NCBI RefSeq assembly: GCF_002204745.1
Contig: NZ_NIRR01000001.1
Coordinates: 310,001-374,000 of the forward strand
DNA: 64,000 bases
Direction of reading: 5' to 3'
From: Hymenobacter amundsenii
Lineage (GTDB): Bacteria; Bacteroidota; Bacteroidia; Cytophagales; Hymenobacteraceae
A program made the position numbers and the translations under genes. Under the pieces are notes generated by a model. The model was given only the letters and a program-made list of their open reading frames with translations. It had not been told where the DNA came from and did no database searches. Positions 32,552-42,065 of this stretch are shown here, piece after piece (the stretch's first letter is position 1; every line of letters begins with the position of its first letter).

Positions 32552-33514
32552 GTGGACTACCTGCGTCAGTACCTACCCAAGCTTACCAAACTCAAAGTGT
32601 ACGCCCCAAGTGTTGGGGGTGTGCGGCTGGAGGCGCCCTATAAGCCGGCGTTGCTGCTGGCAGTGCTGGAAGGGATAGAGGAGGGGGTTATTCGAGACAA
32701 CCGAGTTGAGATTACGCCGGAGCTGATTGCGTCTTTCAAGGCGTACTGCCATTTGCTGAGCCCGGGGCCGGATTACGCGGCCTGTCCGTTTCACATGCCG
32801 TTCTTCTATCTAAAAAACAGCGGATTCTGGCATTTGCACGCGCAGCCGGGGCGCGAGCTGGTGTTGGCATCATTGAAATCGGTCAGCAGCTTTAGACATT
32901 TGCGAGACGTTGTGGCTTTCGCTTCGCTCGATGCGTCACTTTGGGAGTTACTGCTACAGCCGGTAACCCGCGAAGAGGTGCGGCAGGCGCTGCTGGCGCG
33001 CTACTTTCCGCTGACGCGGCACTATTTCCGGCCGCATGCTGGGCAGGAGAAGCTGGACGAACTGGGACGACAGATGCTGGAGGAGCCAGCAGCCGTGTAT
33101 AATCGGGTGGTGGATGCTGCCGATGAAACGGAGGTGCTGGTGCGCAGTGCGGTGTTTGGTCGGGAGGTGTTGCGGGCGTATGAGTCGACTTGCGCGGTGT
33201 CGGGGCTGCAGCTGCTGAGCACCACTGGGGCGGCGCCGCTGCTGGATGCCTGCCACATTGTGCCCTGGTCGGTGAGCCACGATGACACGATTGGGAATGG
33301 GTTGTCGCTGTGCCCGAACCTGCACCGTGCTTTCGACCGGCATCTGTTCTGGGTTGATGACGACTACAGGGTGCGGGTTGCGGAGGGCTTTGGTGAGCTA
33401 GGCGGGCACGACTACGGGGTGCAACGGTTCAATGGTAAGCAGCTGCGGCTGCCGAAGGTGCGGACGTGGTGGCCCAAGGTGGAGAACCTAGCGGCGCAAC
33501 GCAAAACAAGTTAA
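32552..33514 (+). CDS. HNH endonuclease family protein
   Basis: About 320 aa from GTG 32552; the frame is open from a TTG at 32495 and the true start is uncertain. The C-terminal half carries an HNH_2-type motif: YESTCAVSGLQL (first Cys pair), LLDACHIVPWS (the first His), NGLSLCPNLHRAFD (Asn and last His). The N-terminal part (APYKPALLLAVLEGIEEG, KNSGFWHLH) is the domain usual in solitary HNH restriction endonucleases, some of which cut modified DNA. There is no methyltransferase next to it, so a modification-dependent or stand-alone nuclease is possible. It is divergent from umuDC. Confidence 0.85.
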   Translation: MDYLRQYLPKLTKLKVYAPSVGGVRLEAPYKPALLLAVLEGIEEGVIRDNRVEITPELIASFKAYCHLLSPGPDYAACPFHMPFFYLKNSGFWHLHAQPGRELVLASLKSVSSFRHLRDVVAFASLDASLWELLLQPVTREEVRQALLARYFPLTRHYFRPHAGQEKLDELGRQMLEEPAAVYNRVVDAADETEVLVRSAVFGREVLRAYESTCAVSGLQLLSTTGAAPLLDACHIVPWSVSHDDTIGNGLSLCPNLHRAFDRHLFWVDDDYRVRVAEGFGELGGHDYGVQRFNGKQLRLPKVRTWWPKVENLAAQRKTS

Positions 33515-33520
33515 AAAGAA

Positions 33521-33556
33521 GAGGCCCGGCCACTGATGAAACAGCGGCCGGGCCTC
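33521..33556. terminator. Bidirectional terminator
   Basis: GAGGCCCGGCC and GGCCGGGCCTC form a perfect 11-bp stem flanked by A and T runs, between the HNH gene and the convergent STAS-like gene. Confidence 0.9.
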
Positions 33557-33578
33557 TTTATTGTGGGGAATGAAAGCT

Positions 33579-33884
33579 TTAAGCAGCTTCCAGCACGCGG
33601 TAGCTATCTAGGTAATCTTTCATGCGGGTAGCATGAGAAGGTAGGAAGCTAACCAGCTTGATGCTGTGACGCACCGCAGCAATGCCGTAGTGGTCGATGA
33701 GTTCGCCGAAGGAGGAATTCAGAAAAGAAGTGGCCATGGGGGTAGCCCCGTGCAACGATAGGCGCACTACTTGACCGCTGGCAATGGCGGGTGCCAGAGC
33801 AGTGTACAGTTTAGCGCCTTCGTCGTTGGTGGAGGTGCCGCCGACAAGGGCCATCAGGTCAAAGGTGGGGGCGTTGATATGCAT
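33579..33884 (-). CDS. STAS-like DUF4325 protein
   Basis: A 101-aa protein. The pattern QVVRLSLHGATPMATSFLNSSFGELIDHYG (here in part, residues ~38-67) is that of DUF4325: a strand, then the S-F-L/N-x-x-F-G-x-L helix. It lies 10 bp after the ATPase gene and must be co-transcribed. In such pairs the ATPase resembles an anti-sigma or histidine-kinase fold and the STAS-like protein an anti-anti-sigma. The pair sits beside an RM system, which suggests defence or its control; that is inference. Confidence 0.75.
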   Translation of the reverse strand: MHINAPTFDLMALVGGTSTNDEGAKLYTALAPAIASGQVVRLSLHGATPMATSFLNSSFGELIDHYGIAAVRHSIKLVSFLPSHATRMKDYLDSYRVLEAA

Positions 33885-33894
33885 GGTAGGGAGG

Positions 33895-34806
33895 TTAAAA
33901 ACTGAATTCTTCGTCTTCTAGTTCCGCTTCTACGTCGGGCAAGGTGGTTGTGTTAAGCGTGACGACAACCAGCGAACCCGGAAATGGATGAGCGAGGGTT
34001 TGCGTGTGGCATTCCCCGGCAGCGTTTTGTTTAAGGGACGCGAAGTTAGACAAAAAGAACAAATGGCCACCTAAACTCCGCACGATAGTGGACAGATTAT
34101 CAAGACCAAAGCCGCGGTTGCGAGGGGTAGATTGGGTGGTGACTCTTCGGCGCAAGGCCACGCGCAGGGCATTTTCATCGGTGAACCGCTCTTTGCCTTT
34201 GGCCGCCCAAAAATTGTTGATGGAGGTGGGAATGCCAATACCGAAATCGCAAACGGCAGTAACGAGCTGGTGCTTGTTGGGGTAGTACTGCGTGAGGCAG
34301 TAGCCGCGTACCGGAGATTGAGAGTGGTCGCAGATGTTGTTGAACAGCTCGGCCAGGCTAACGCTGAGGGAATCGAGGTTGCGCCCGGGCAGGTAGTTTT
34401 GGGCAAAGTAGCTGCTCGCATGATTGGCGTAATTGTCAATCATGGGGTGAGCAACTTGCCACAGACAAAGTGCGGTGGAAATGAGCGTGGGGGTGTAACT
34501 GCTCCGGTCGAAGCCGGGCTGCCAGTAGTCGTAAAGTCGGATGTTGCGCAGGTACTGGTCGACCATAGACTGCGCTGGATGCAGGTAGACGGGCAAGTGT
34601 CGCTGATGAAATTCCTCTACCAAACAAGCCAGCGTGACAATGTAGCCAGGTTCGAGAAAGCGACAGGGGCGCAAGTCAACAATAAGGCCAGTTGGAGGCT
34701 CCAGAAGACTTAAGGCCTGCCGTGCGTCTTGGATGGCCCGCGCGAAGGTTACGTAATGGCTGGTGAGAACCGGGGTAACGGTTAGAATATGTTCGGTAGG
34801 CATCAA
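33895..34806 (-). CDS. GHKL-type ATPase with N-terminal STAS-like part, partner of DUF4325
   Basis: A 303-aa soluble protein. Residues ~38-78 (GLIVDLRPCRFLEPGYIVTL and on) look STAS-like. Residues ~145-285 form an HATPase: N-box E153 and N156/N157 in LAELFNNICDHSQ, G1 box D187-F-G-I-G-I-P, G2 RGFGLDNLSTIV (231-242). There is no H-box, no transmembrane helix and no receiver domain, so it is not a two-component kinase. The C-terminus is acidic. It is divergent from hsdR and co-transcribed with the DUF4325 gene. Confidence 0.75.
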   Translation of the reverse strand: MMPTEHILTVTPVLTSHYVTFARAIQDARQALSLLEPPTGLIVDLRPCRFLEPGYIVTLACLVEEFHQRHLPVYLHPAQSMVDQYLRNIRLYDYWQPGFDRSSYTPTLISTALCLWQVAHPMIDNYANHASSYFAQNYLPGRNLDSLSVSLAELFNNICDHSQSPVRGYCLTQYYPNKHQLVTAVCDFGIGIPTSINNFWAAKGKERFTDENALRVALRRRVTTQSTPRNRGFGLDNLSTIVRSLGGHLFFLSNFASLKQNAAGECHTQTLAHPFPGSLVVVTLNTTTLPDVEAELEDEEFSF

Positions 34807-35118
34807 GGCGGGAAAGGAGGGCTACAAAGCTACCGTCAGCGTGACTAAAGTCAGATTGGTACGGGGTCATGTTCACGAAGCGTGCAACAATGACACGATT
34901 GGCCTAGAAATATCTGAAGCATCGAGCAGTCTAATTACGGACAGCTACTTAGTTAACACAGGCTGGATTCCTACCGGTGAGCTATTCTGCCGATATTGCG
35001 ACCCCCAAGTTGCTGAAACATTGAATTGCTATATAAAGCGCTTGTGGGTACATGCTCAGCTAAGTGCTTTAGGGATAAAACGTCAACATTTCGCTCCGGC
35101 AAATTGCACATCTCTACC
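34807..35118. other. Divergent control region between the ATPase pair and the RM operon
   Basis: 312 bp with lower GC than the neighbours and no convincing gene; short frames in it lack coding character. It must contain promoters in both directions, but I see no perfect TAnnTTTG box. CTCAGCTAAGTGCTTTAGGG near 35057 and several TTAGT/ACTTAG words are present without a clear palindrome. Confidence 0.45.
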
Positions 35119-38091
35119 ATGGTCAACGAACAAAAAATAGAACGAGACTTAATCGAGGAGCTCACCGAACTCAAGTATATCCACCGTCCCGATATCCGCG
35201 ATAAGGAGGCTCTGGAGCGCAACTTTCGTGAGAAGTTTCAAGAGCTGAACCGCGTGAAGCTTACGGATGCGGAGTTTAGCCGGCTGCGCGATGAAATCGT
35301 GAATCCGGACGTATTTGTGGCGTCAAAAATGCTGCGGGAGCGAAACGCCTTTACCCGCGAAGACGGCACACCGCTGTTCTACACCTTGGTCGACATCAAA
35401 GAATGGTGTAAGAACGACTTTGAGGTAGTGAACCAACTGCGCATGAGCACGGCCAGCAGTCACCACCGCTACGATGTCATCCTGCTCATCAATGGCTTGC
35501 CGATGGTGCAGCTGGAATTGAAGACGCTGGAAGTGACGCCGCGCCGCGCCATGCAGCAAATCATGGACTATAAGGCCGACCCCGGTAACGGTTATACCAA
35601 CTCGCTGATGTGCTTCATTCAGCTGTTCATTGTCTCTAACCGGGCCGAAGTTCTTTACTTCTCCAACAACCGCGCTCAGCATTTCAACTTCTCAGCGGAC
35701 GAGCAGTTTCTACCCGTTTATCAGTACGCAGACATTAACAATAAGAAGCCGAAAGGCTTGCACGATTTTGCCATTCAGTTTCTGAGTAAATGCACGCTGG
35801 CCCAAACCATCAGCAAGTATATGGTGCTGGTGGAAAGTGAGCAGCGCCTGCTGGTAATGCGCCCCTATCAGGTTTACGCGGTGAAGGCCATTGATGAATG
35901 CATTCGGGACAATCGGGGCAACGGCTACATCTGGCACACCACTGGCAGCGGCAAAACGCTCACTTCGTTCAAGGCCTCGACCCTGCTCAAGGACAACCGT
36001 GACATCGAGAAATGCCTGTTTGTGGTGGACCGCAAGGACCTAGACCGCCAGACGCGAGAGGAGTTCAACCGGTTTCAGGAGGGATGCGTGGAGGAAAACA
36101 CCAACACCGGGGCGCTGGTGCGCCGGCTGTTATCCACTGACTACGCCGACAAGGTCATCGTAACGACCATTCAGAAGCTGGGCATTGCCCTCGACCCGAC
36201 TCATAAAAAGGACTATAAGGGGCAACTGCAACCGCTCAGCGGCAAGCGGGTGGTGTTCATCTTCGACGAGTGCCACCGCTCACAGTTCGGCGAAAACCAC
36301 CAGGCTATAAAGGAGTTTTTCCCGAAGGCTCAACTTTTCGGCTTCACCGGCACGCCCATTTTTGAAGAAAATGCCAGTTACACGCAGGTGGATGGGCAGG
36401 AAGGGTCATACAGGACCACCGAAGACATTTTTGAGAAGCGCCTGCACGCTTACACCATCACCCACGCCATTGAGGACAGGAACGTACTGCGTTTTCACGT
36501 CGACTATTTTAAGCCCGACGGTGAGGCAAAGGGCAAGCCCACCGGCCCCACACGCGGGGCTGTGGTGGAAGCAATTCTGAACAAGCATGATGCCGCCACG
36601 CATCAACGCCGCTTCAACGCGGTGCTGGCTACTCAGAGCATCAACGATGCCATTGCCTATTATGACCTGTTCAAGAAGGCGCAGAAGACTAAGGAAGCAG
36701 CAGACCCCGACTATCTGCGCCTGAATGTGGCTTGTGTGTTTTCGCCGCCCGCCGAGGGCAACAAGGACGTGCAGCAGCTGCAGGAAGACCTACTTCAGGA
36801 AAAGCAGGATAACCAGCAGGAACCAGAAGTCAAGAAAGAAGCCCTCAAAGCCATTATTGCCGACTACAACGAGCAATATGGTACCAACCACAGCATCGGC
36901 GAGTTCGACCAGTACTACCAGGACGTACAGCAGCGCATTAAGGCTCAGAAGTGGCCGGTGGCGGATTACCGACGCGAGGAGCGTATCGATATTGCCATCG
37001 TGGTGGACATGCTGCTTACCGGCTTCGACTCGAAGTACCTTAACACGCTGTACGTCGATAAGAACCTCAAGGCTCACGGCCTTATCCAAGCGTTTTCGCG
37101 CACTAACCGGGTGCTTAACGACACAAAACCTTACGGCAACGTGCTCGACTTCCGGCAGCAGCAGCCGGCCGTGGATGCAGCCATTGCTCTGTTTTCGGGG
37201 GTGGACAAGGATAAAGACCCCCGGAAAATCTGGCTGGTGGAGCCCGCGAATGTGGTGCTGAAGAACTACGAGGCCGCCGTGCAGAAGCTTACCGGCTTTA
37301 TGGAGGGCCAGGGCCTGAGTGCCGCCCCCGAGGATGTGGCCAACCTGAAGGGCGACGCTGCTCGAGGGCAGTTTGTGGAGAAGTTTAAGGAGGTGCAGCG
37401 GCTCCGCACGCAACTCGAGCAATATACCGACCTGAGCGAGCCCGAACAGCAGCAGCTCGAAGCGCTGCTACCTGAAGACAATTTACGGGCCTATCGGGGC
37501 CAGTACCTGGAAACTGCTAAGCGGTTGCGCAAGCTGCAGGGCAAGGGCGGCACCGATGACCAGGGCGTGGAGCAGCTCGATTTTGAGTTCGTGCTCTTTG
37601 CCTCGGCCATTATTGACTATGACTATATCATGGGCCTAATGGCCGCCAGTACTACTGCGACGCCTAAGAAGCAGAAGATGACCCGCGAGCAGATTATTGC
37701 GCTGGTGGGTTCCAGCTCCAACCTCATGGACGAGGCCGATGACCTGGCGGACTACTTTGGTAACCTGCCCACCGACCGCGGCTTCACCGAGGAGGAAATA
37801 CACAAGGGCTTCCAGGTGTTCAAGCAGCAGAAAGTAGCTGCTGAGCAAGCTGCCATTGCCGAAGCCCACGGGCTGCCGGCGACGGCCCTCACGGCCTTCG
37901 TGGATGGTACCCTACGGCGAATGATTTTCGACAGCGAAGCCCTGGGCGACCTTTTAGCTCCGCTGGACCTGGGCTGGAAGGCCCGCACTGTCAAAGAAAC
38001 AGGGCTGCTAGCAGACCTCATTCCCCTATTGAAGAAATTGGCCCACGGCCGCGATATATCCGGCCTGAAAGCCTACGAGACGCATGAGTAA
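35119..38091 (+). CDS. hsdR: Type I restriction enzyme R subunit
   Basis: A 990-aa protein from ATG 35119 (MVNEQKIERDLIEEL); upstream frame to 35026 is unlikely coding. The N-terminal PD-(D/E)XK nuclease is seen at RYDVILLINGLPMVQLELKT (Asp near 119, E-L-K near 133-135). The SF2 motor follows: Walker A HTTGSGKT near 273-280, motif II DECHRSQFGE, motif III FGFTGTPIF, motif VI LIQAFSRTNRVL. The C-terminal third would contact the methylase. It overlaps hsdS by 8 bp (ATGAGTAA). With HsdS and HsdM it cuts unmodified DNA after translocation. Confidence 0.96.
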   Translation: MVNEQKIERDLIEELTELKYIHRPDIRDKEALERNFREKFQELNRVKLTDAEFSRLRDEIVNPDVFVASKMLRERNAFTREDGTPLFYTLVDIKEWCKNDFEVVNQLRMSTASSHHRYDVILLINGLPMVQLELKTLEVTPRRAMQQIMDYKADPGNGYTNSLMCFIQLFIVSNRAEVLYFSNNRAQHFNFSADEQFLPVYQYADINNKKPKGLHDFAIQFLSKCTLAQTISKYMVLVESEQRLLVMRPYQVYAVKAIDECIRDNRGNGYIWHTTGSGKTLTSFKASTLLKDNRDIEKCLFVVDRKDLDRQTREEFNRFQEGCVEENTNTGALVRRLLSTDYADKVIVTTIQKLGIALDPTHKKDYKGQLQPLSGKRVVFIFDECHRSQFGENHQAIKEFFPKAQLFGFTGTPIFEENASYTQVDGQEGSYRTTEDIFEKRLHAYTITHAIEDRNVLRFHVDYFKPDGEAKGKPTGPTRGAVVEAILNKHDAATHQRRFNAVLATQSINDAIAYYDLFKKAQKTKEAADPDYLRLNVACVFSPPAEGNKDVQQLQEDLLQEKQDNQQEPEVKKEALKAIIADYNEQYGTNHSIGEFDQYYQDVQQRIKAQKWPVADYRREERIDIAIVVDMLLTGFDSKYLNTLYVDKNLKAHGLIQAFSRTNRVLNDTKPYGNVLDFRQQQPAVDAAIALFSGVDKDKDPRKIWLVEPANVVLKNYEAAVQKLTGFMEGQGLSAAPEDVANLKGDAARGQFVEKFKEVQRLRTQLEQYTDLSEPEQQQLEALLPEDNLRAYRGQYLETAKRLRKLQGKGGTDDQGVEQLDFEFVLFASAIIDYDYIMGLMAASTTATPKKQKMTREQIIALVGSSSNLMDEADDLADYFGNLPTDRGFTEEEIHKGFQVFKQQKVAAEQAAIAEAHGLPATALTAFVDGTLRRMIFDSEALGDLLAPLDLGWKARTVKETGLLADLIPLLKKLAHGRDISGLKAYETHE

Positions 38092-39316
38092 CGAGACAAT
38101 AAAAACGGCGGTCCCGAAACTGCGTTTTCCGGAGTTCCGAGATAAACCGGAATGGTCTATGCCAACATTGGGTGAAATAAGTGAACAAGTTGTCAAAAAA
38201 ATTGGCGACTTATCACTACCTACCGTGAGTATAACTGCGGGAACCGGCTTTGTTCTTCAGTCGGAGAAATTTGGCCGAGACATATCTGGTGAACAATACA
38301 AAAGGTATACCCTTCTAAAAAAAGGCGAGTTTGCATATAATAAGGGGAATTCTAAAAGATTTCCGGAAGGGTGCATTTACCAATTGAAAGAATTTGAGCA
38401 GGCTGCCACCCCAAATGTCTTTTTTAGCTTTCGTTTTAAAAGGCACTTTTTCGCAGATTTTTATCAAGGGTATTTTGACAACAACTTTCACGGAAAGCAA
38501 TTAAAAAAGCATATTACGAGTGGTGCTAGGAGTAATGGTCTGTTGAATATTAGTTCCAAGTCCTTTTTTAGCATTGTATTACCAACACCAAATGACATTG
38601 CTGAACAACGAAAAATAGCTGACTGTCTCTCGCTGCTAAATGACCTTGTGACCGCGCTAAGCGCCAAGTTGTTGGCCCTTCAAAAACATAAGCAGGGCCT
38701 AATGCAGGGGCTCTTTCCTGCTGAAGGAGAAACGGTGCCGAAACTGCGCTTTCCGGAATTTTATGAGGCGGGGGATTGGGATGTAAAACCGCTAGGCAAA
38801 GTGGCGAAGAACTTAGATAATAAAAGGGTGCCGATTACAGGGAGCGAAAGAACAAAAGGCAGTATTCCTTATTATGGCGCTTCGGGCATTATCGACTATG
38901 TGCAGGATTTCATTTTTGATGAAGAGCTGCTTTGCATTTCGGAAGATGGAGCCAATCTAATTGCAAGAACCTACCCGATTGCGTTTTCAATCACAGGCAA
39001 AACTTGGGTAAATAACCATGCCCATGTCATTCGTTTTGAAAAGCGCTTTACCCAAATCATTGTTGAAAACTACTTAAACGCCATCAGTCTTGAAGACTTT
39101 TTGACGGGAATGGCACAGCCAAAATTAAACAGGGCTAAACTGGACGTCATCCCGATTCCACTACCAAAAGATGAAGAAGAACAGAAAAAAATAGCCGACT
39201 GTCTTTCCTCTCTCAATGACCACATCACTGCGCAAAGCAAACAAATAGAAGCCCTCAAACTCCACAAAAAAGGGCTGATGCAAGTATTGTTTCCTACCTC
39301 TACCGAATCTAATTAA
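38084..39316 (+). CDS. hsdS: Type I specificity subunit
   Basis: A 410-aa protein with two target-recognition domains, each introduced by PKLRFPEF (residues ~11 and ~221) and followed by the conserved helix region ending KIADCLS-L-ND...KHKQGLMQGLFP and KIADCLS-L-ND...LHKKGLMQVLFP. The sequence is clearly richer in A and T than hsdR and hsdM, mainly in the TRDs, as expected when recognition domains are exchanged. The recognised DNA sequence cannot be read from the protein. It ends in TAATGA, sharing bases with the start of the next gene. Confidence 0.95.
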   Translation: MSNETIKTAVPKLRFPEFRDKPEWSMPTLGEISEQVVKKIGDLSLPTVSITAGTGFVLQSEKFGRDISGEQYKRYTLLKKGEFAYNKGNSKRFPEGCIYQLKEFEQAATPNVFFSFRFKRHFFADFYQGYFDNNFHGKQLKKHITSGARSNGLLNISSKSFFSIVLPTPNDIAEQRKIADCLSLLNDLVTALSAKLLALQKHKQGLMQGLFPAEGETVPKLRFPEFYEAGDWDVKPLGKVAKNLDNKRVPITGSERTKGSIPYYGASGIIDYVQDFIFDEELLCISEDGANLIARTYPIAFSITGKTWVNNHAHVIRFEKRFTQIIVENYLNAISLEDFLTGMAQPKLNRAKLDVIPIPLPKDEEEQKKIADCLSSLNDHITAQSKQIEALKLHKKGLMQVLFPTSTESN

Positions 39317-40440
39317 TGAACACACCAGCAGGAGTGAGGCATTACCAAAGCCTTCGCAACGTAGCCATCAGGCTTCGCGACGACCTATCTAATGACGAAA
39401 AACAGATTTTATTGCTGTATGCCTACAATGGGACGGGTAAAACCCGCCTCTCGATGGAGTTTAAGCAGCGTGGTAAACGGGCGAATACTGACAAGCGTGA
39501 CACGCTTTACTTTAATGCATTCACCGAGGACCTTTTCAGCTGGGATAATGACCTGCAGAATGATGCGGAAAGAGTTCTAAAAATAAATTCAGATTCCAAC
39601 TTCTTTGCTGGGTTCAGCGAGTTGGCGTTAGAAGAAAAGATTTTCGGTTTTCTAGGCCGATATGCGGATTTCGACTTCAAGATTGACTACGAAAAGTGGA
39701 CGATAAGCTTTAAAAAAGGCGAACAAGACAACATTAAAGTCTCGCGCGGAGAAGAAAACATCTTTATCTGGTGCATCTTTTTGGCTGTGTGCGAACTCTG
39801 CATTGATGGCGCAGAATCTTACAACTGGGTTAAGTACTTCTACATAGACGACCCTATCTCCTCATTAGATGAGAACAACGCAATTGCAGTGGCAAGTGAC
39901 CTAGTTCAGCTTTTAAAAAGGGCAAAAGGAAGGATTAAGGCAGTTGTTTCATCACACCATACCCTCTTTTTTAATGTGATGTGCAACGAACTCCGAAGCA
40001 TCGGGCACAAGCGTTACTTCCTGCACAAAAACGGTGAACTGGGATACACCCTACGCGGAACAGATGACACACCGCACTACCACCATGTTGCTTCGTTGAG
40101 CGAGCTAAAAGCCGCTATGGAATCGGGTGACATCAAGACTCACCACTTCAATACCTTACGCAGTATTTTGGAGAAGACTTCTTCCTTTTTCGGTTTCAAT
40201 GAATTTGGCCAGTGTATTCACGGAATCGAAGATGAGGTGCTTTTCGAGCGAGCGTTGAATCTATTGAGCCACGGAAAACACTCGGTTTATCAGCCTGCCG
40301 CTATGGGTGATGACACAAAGGAGCTGTTCATAAGAATATTGACAGGGTTTTTGGAGAAATACAAGTTTGAACTACCTGAAATTCTGATTAAACGGGCTGC
40401 CGCACCACGGGCAGTCGTACCAGCACAAGTACAAGTATGA
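39316..40440 (+). CDS. PrrC-like ABC-ATPase, candidate RM-linked anticodon nuclease
   Basis: A 374-aa protein set between hsdS and hsdM with overlaps at both ends (start at the hsdS stop; ATGA with hsdM). N-terminal ABC-type ATPase: Walker A AYNGTGKT (36-43), signature VSRGE (142-146), Walker B YFYIDDPISSLDE (175-186), switch His in SSHH (212-215). The C-terminal part has R282-x-x-x-E286 and H319, spaced like the Arg-Glu-His triad of PrrC (R320, E324, H356). PrrC sits silent in EcoprrI and cleaves tRNA-Lys when a phage inhibits restriction. Here the Walker A-signature insert is shorter than in RloC. tRNA cleavage is inference; an ATPase with another role in the RM complex is the alternative. 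Confidence 0.7.
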   Translation: MNTPAGVRHYQSLRNVAIRLRDDLSNDEKQILLLYAYNGTGKTRLSMEFKQRGKRANTDKRDTLYFNAFTEDLFSWDNDLQNDAERVLKINSDSNFFAGFSELALEEKIFGFLGRYADFDFKIDYEKWTISFKKGEQDNIKVSRGEENIFIWCIFLAVCELCIDGAESYNWVKYFYIDDPISSLDENNAIAVASDLVQLLKRAKGRIKAVVSSHHTLFFNVMCNELRSIGHKRYFLHKNGELGYTLRGTDDTPHYHHVASLSELKAAMESGDIKTHHFNTLRSILEKTSSFFGFNEFGQCIHGIEDEVLFERALNLLSHGKHSVYQPAAMGDDTKELFIRILTGFLEKYKFELPEILIKRAAAPRAVVPAQVQV

Positions 40441-42065
40441 GTACCCAACAACAAAGCCAACAACTAGGTAGAATCCTCTGGGCTGTGGCCGACCAGCTGC
40501 GCGGCATGATGGACGCCGACGACTTCCGCGACTACATGCTGTCGCTCCTGTTCCTGCGCTACCTCTCCGCCAACTACGAGTCGGCCGCCCGCAAGGAGCT
40601 GGGTTCTGACTACCCCGACACGCCGGCCGATGTCATGCAAAAGCTGGGAGTGTTCACTCCCCTGGAAATCTGGTACGAAGAGAATGAACCTGATGTGTCG
40701 GCGTTTGAACAGCTCATGCGTCGCCGGGTGCATTACATTATTAAGCCTACGTACCTCTGGAATCACATTGCCGAGCTGGCTCGCACTCAGAACGAGGGTC
40801 TACTGCACATGCTCGATGACAGCTTCAAGTTCATCGAAAATGAATCCTTCGACAGCACCTTTCAGGGCCTCTTTTCCGAAATCAACCTTAACTCTGAAAA
40901 GCTAGGTCGCAGCTACGCCGAACGCAACGCCAAGCTCTGCACCATCATCCAGAAAATCTCCGACGGCATCATCGGTTTTTCGACCGACGCCGACACCCTG
41001 GGTGATGCTTATGAGTACCTTATCGGCCAGTTTGCGGCGGGCTCCGGCAAGAAGGCCGGGGAATTCTACACTCCTCAACCCATCTCCACCATCCTGTCCG
41101 ACATTGTGGTGCTCGACGGTCAGAACCCGGCCGCCGGAAAGCGTAGTCGGTTGGAGAAGGTATTGGACATTTCCTGCGGCTCGGGCTCGCTGCTGCTCAA
41201 CGTGCGCAAGCACATGGGCCCGAACGGCATTGGTAAGATTTACGGCCAGGAGCTGAACATTACCACCTACAACCTAGCGCGCATGAACATGCTGCTGCAT
41301 GGGGTGAAGGATACTGAGTTTGACATTCATCACGGCGACTCCCTTAAAAACGACTGGGACATCCTCAATGAGATGAATCCGGCCAAAAAGATGGAGTTCG
41401 ATGCCATCGTGGCCAATCCTCCCTTTTCGTACCGCTGGGAGCCCGGCGAGGCCATGGGCGAAGATTTTCGCTTCAAGAGCTACGGTCTTGCTCCTAAGTC
41501 CGCCGCCGACTTTGCCTTTCTGCTCCACGCCTTTCACTTCCTAAGCCCGGAGGGTACGATGGCCATTATTCTGCCCTACGGCGTGCTGTTCCGTGGCGGG
41601 TCGGAGGAGCGTATCCGTACCAAGCTTCTCCAGGACGGCAACATCGATACTGTTATCGGGCTGCCATCCAACTTATTCTACTCCACTGGTATTCCGGTCT
41701 GCATACTAGTACTGAAGAAATGCAAGAAGCCTGACGATGTACTGTTCATTAATGCTAGCGAGTTCTTTCAACCAGGCAAGCGGCAGAACTTCCTTCGTCA
41801 GAGCGATATTGACAAAATTGTAGACACCTACCGCGAGCGTCCTCAAGAACCAGTAACCCGTTATGCCCGGCGCGTGCCGATGGCCGAAATTGCGCACAAC
41901 GGTTACAACTTGAATATCTCGCGCTATGTGAGCACGGCTACCTCGGAAGAGGAAATTGACCTGCAGGAAGTCCACGATAATCTGGCAGAAATTGGAAAGA
42001 CGGCGGCCGATGCTGCTGCTCGGCACAATGCATTTCTGCAGGAGCTGGGGTTGCCACTGATTTAA
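40437..42065 (+). CDS. hsdM: Type I DNA methyltransferase subunit
   Basis: A 542-aa N6-adenine methyltransferase. The N-terminal helical HsdM domain (1-150) precedes the SAM fold: AGEFYTPQPI (207-216), motif I DISCGSGSLLL (244-254), motif IV NPPF (327-330). It modifies host DNA at the sequence read by HsdS and forms the core of the restriction complex. Its ATG overlaps the stop of the PrrC-like gene, so the four genes are translationally coupled. The end overlaps a long hairpin shared with the convergent dnaB-like gene. Confidence 0.96.
   Translation: MSTQQQSQQLGRILWAVADQLRGMMDADDFRDYMLSLLFLRYLSANYESAARKELGSDYPDTPADVMQKLGVFTPLEIWYEENEPDVSAFEQLMRRRVHYIIKPTYLWNHIAELARTQNEGLLHMLDDSFKFIENESFDSTFQGLFSEINLNSEKLGRSYAERNAKLCTIIQKISDGIIGFSTDADTLGDAYEYLIGQFAAGSGKKAGEFYTPQPISTILSDIVVLDGQNPAAGKRSRLEKVLDISCGSGSLLLNVRKHMGPNGIGKIYGQELNITTYNLARMNMLLHGVKDTEFDIHHGDSLKNDWDILNEMNPAKKMEFDAIVANPPFSYRWEPGEAMGEDFRFKSYGLAPKSAADFAFLLHAFHFLSPEGTMAIILPYGVLFRGGSEERIRTKLLQDGNIDTVIGLPSNLFYSTGIPVCILVLKKCKKPDDVLFINASEFFQPGKRQNFLRQSDIDKIVDTYRERPQEPVTRYARRVPMAEIAHNGYNLNISRYVSTATSEEEIDLQEVHDNLAEIGKTAADAAARHNAFLQELGLPLI

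Noticed and set aside
34763..35140. A 125-codon frame crossing the ATPase/RM divergent region
   Set aside because: No domain, and it overlaps the starts of both well-supported divergent genes.
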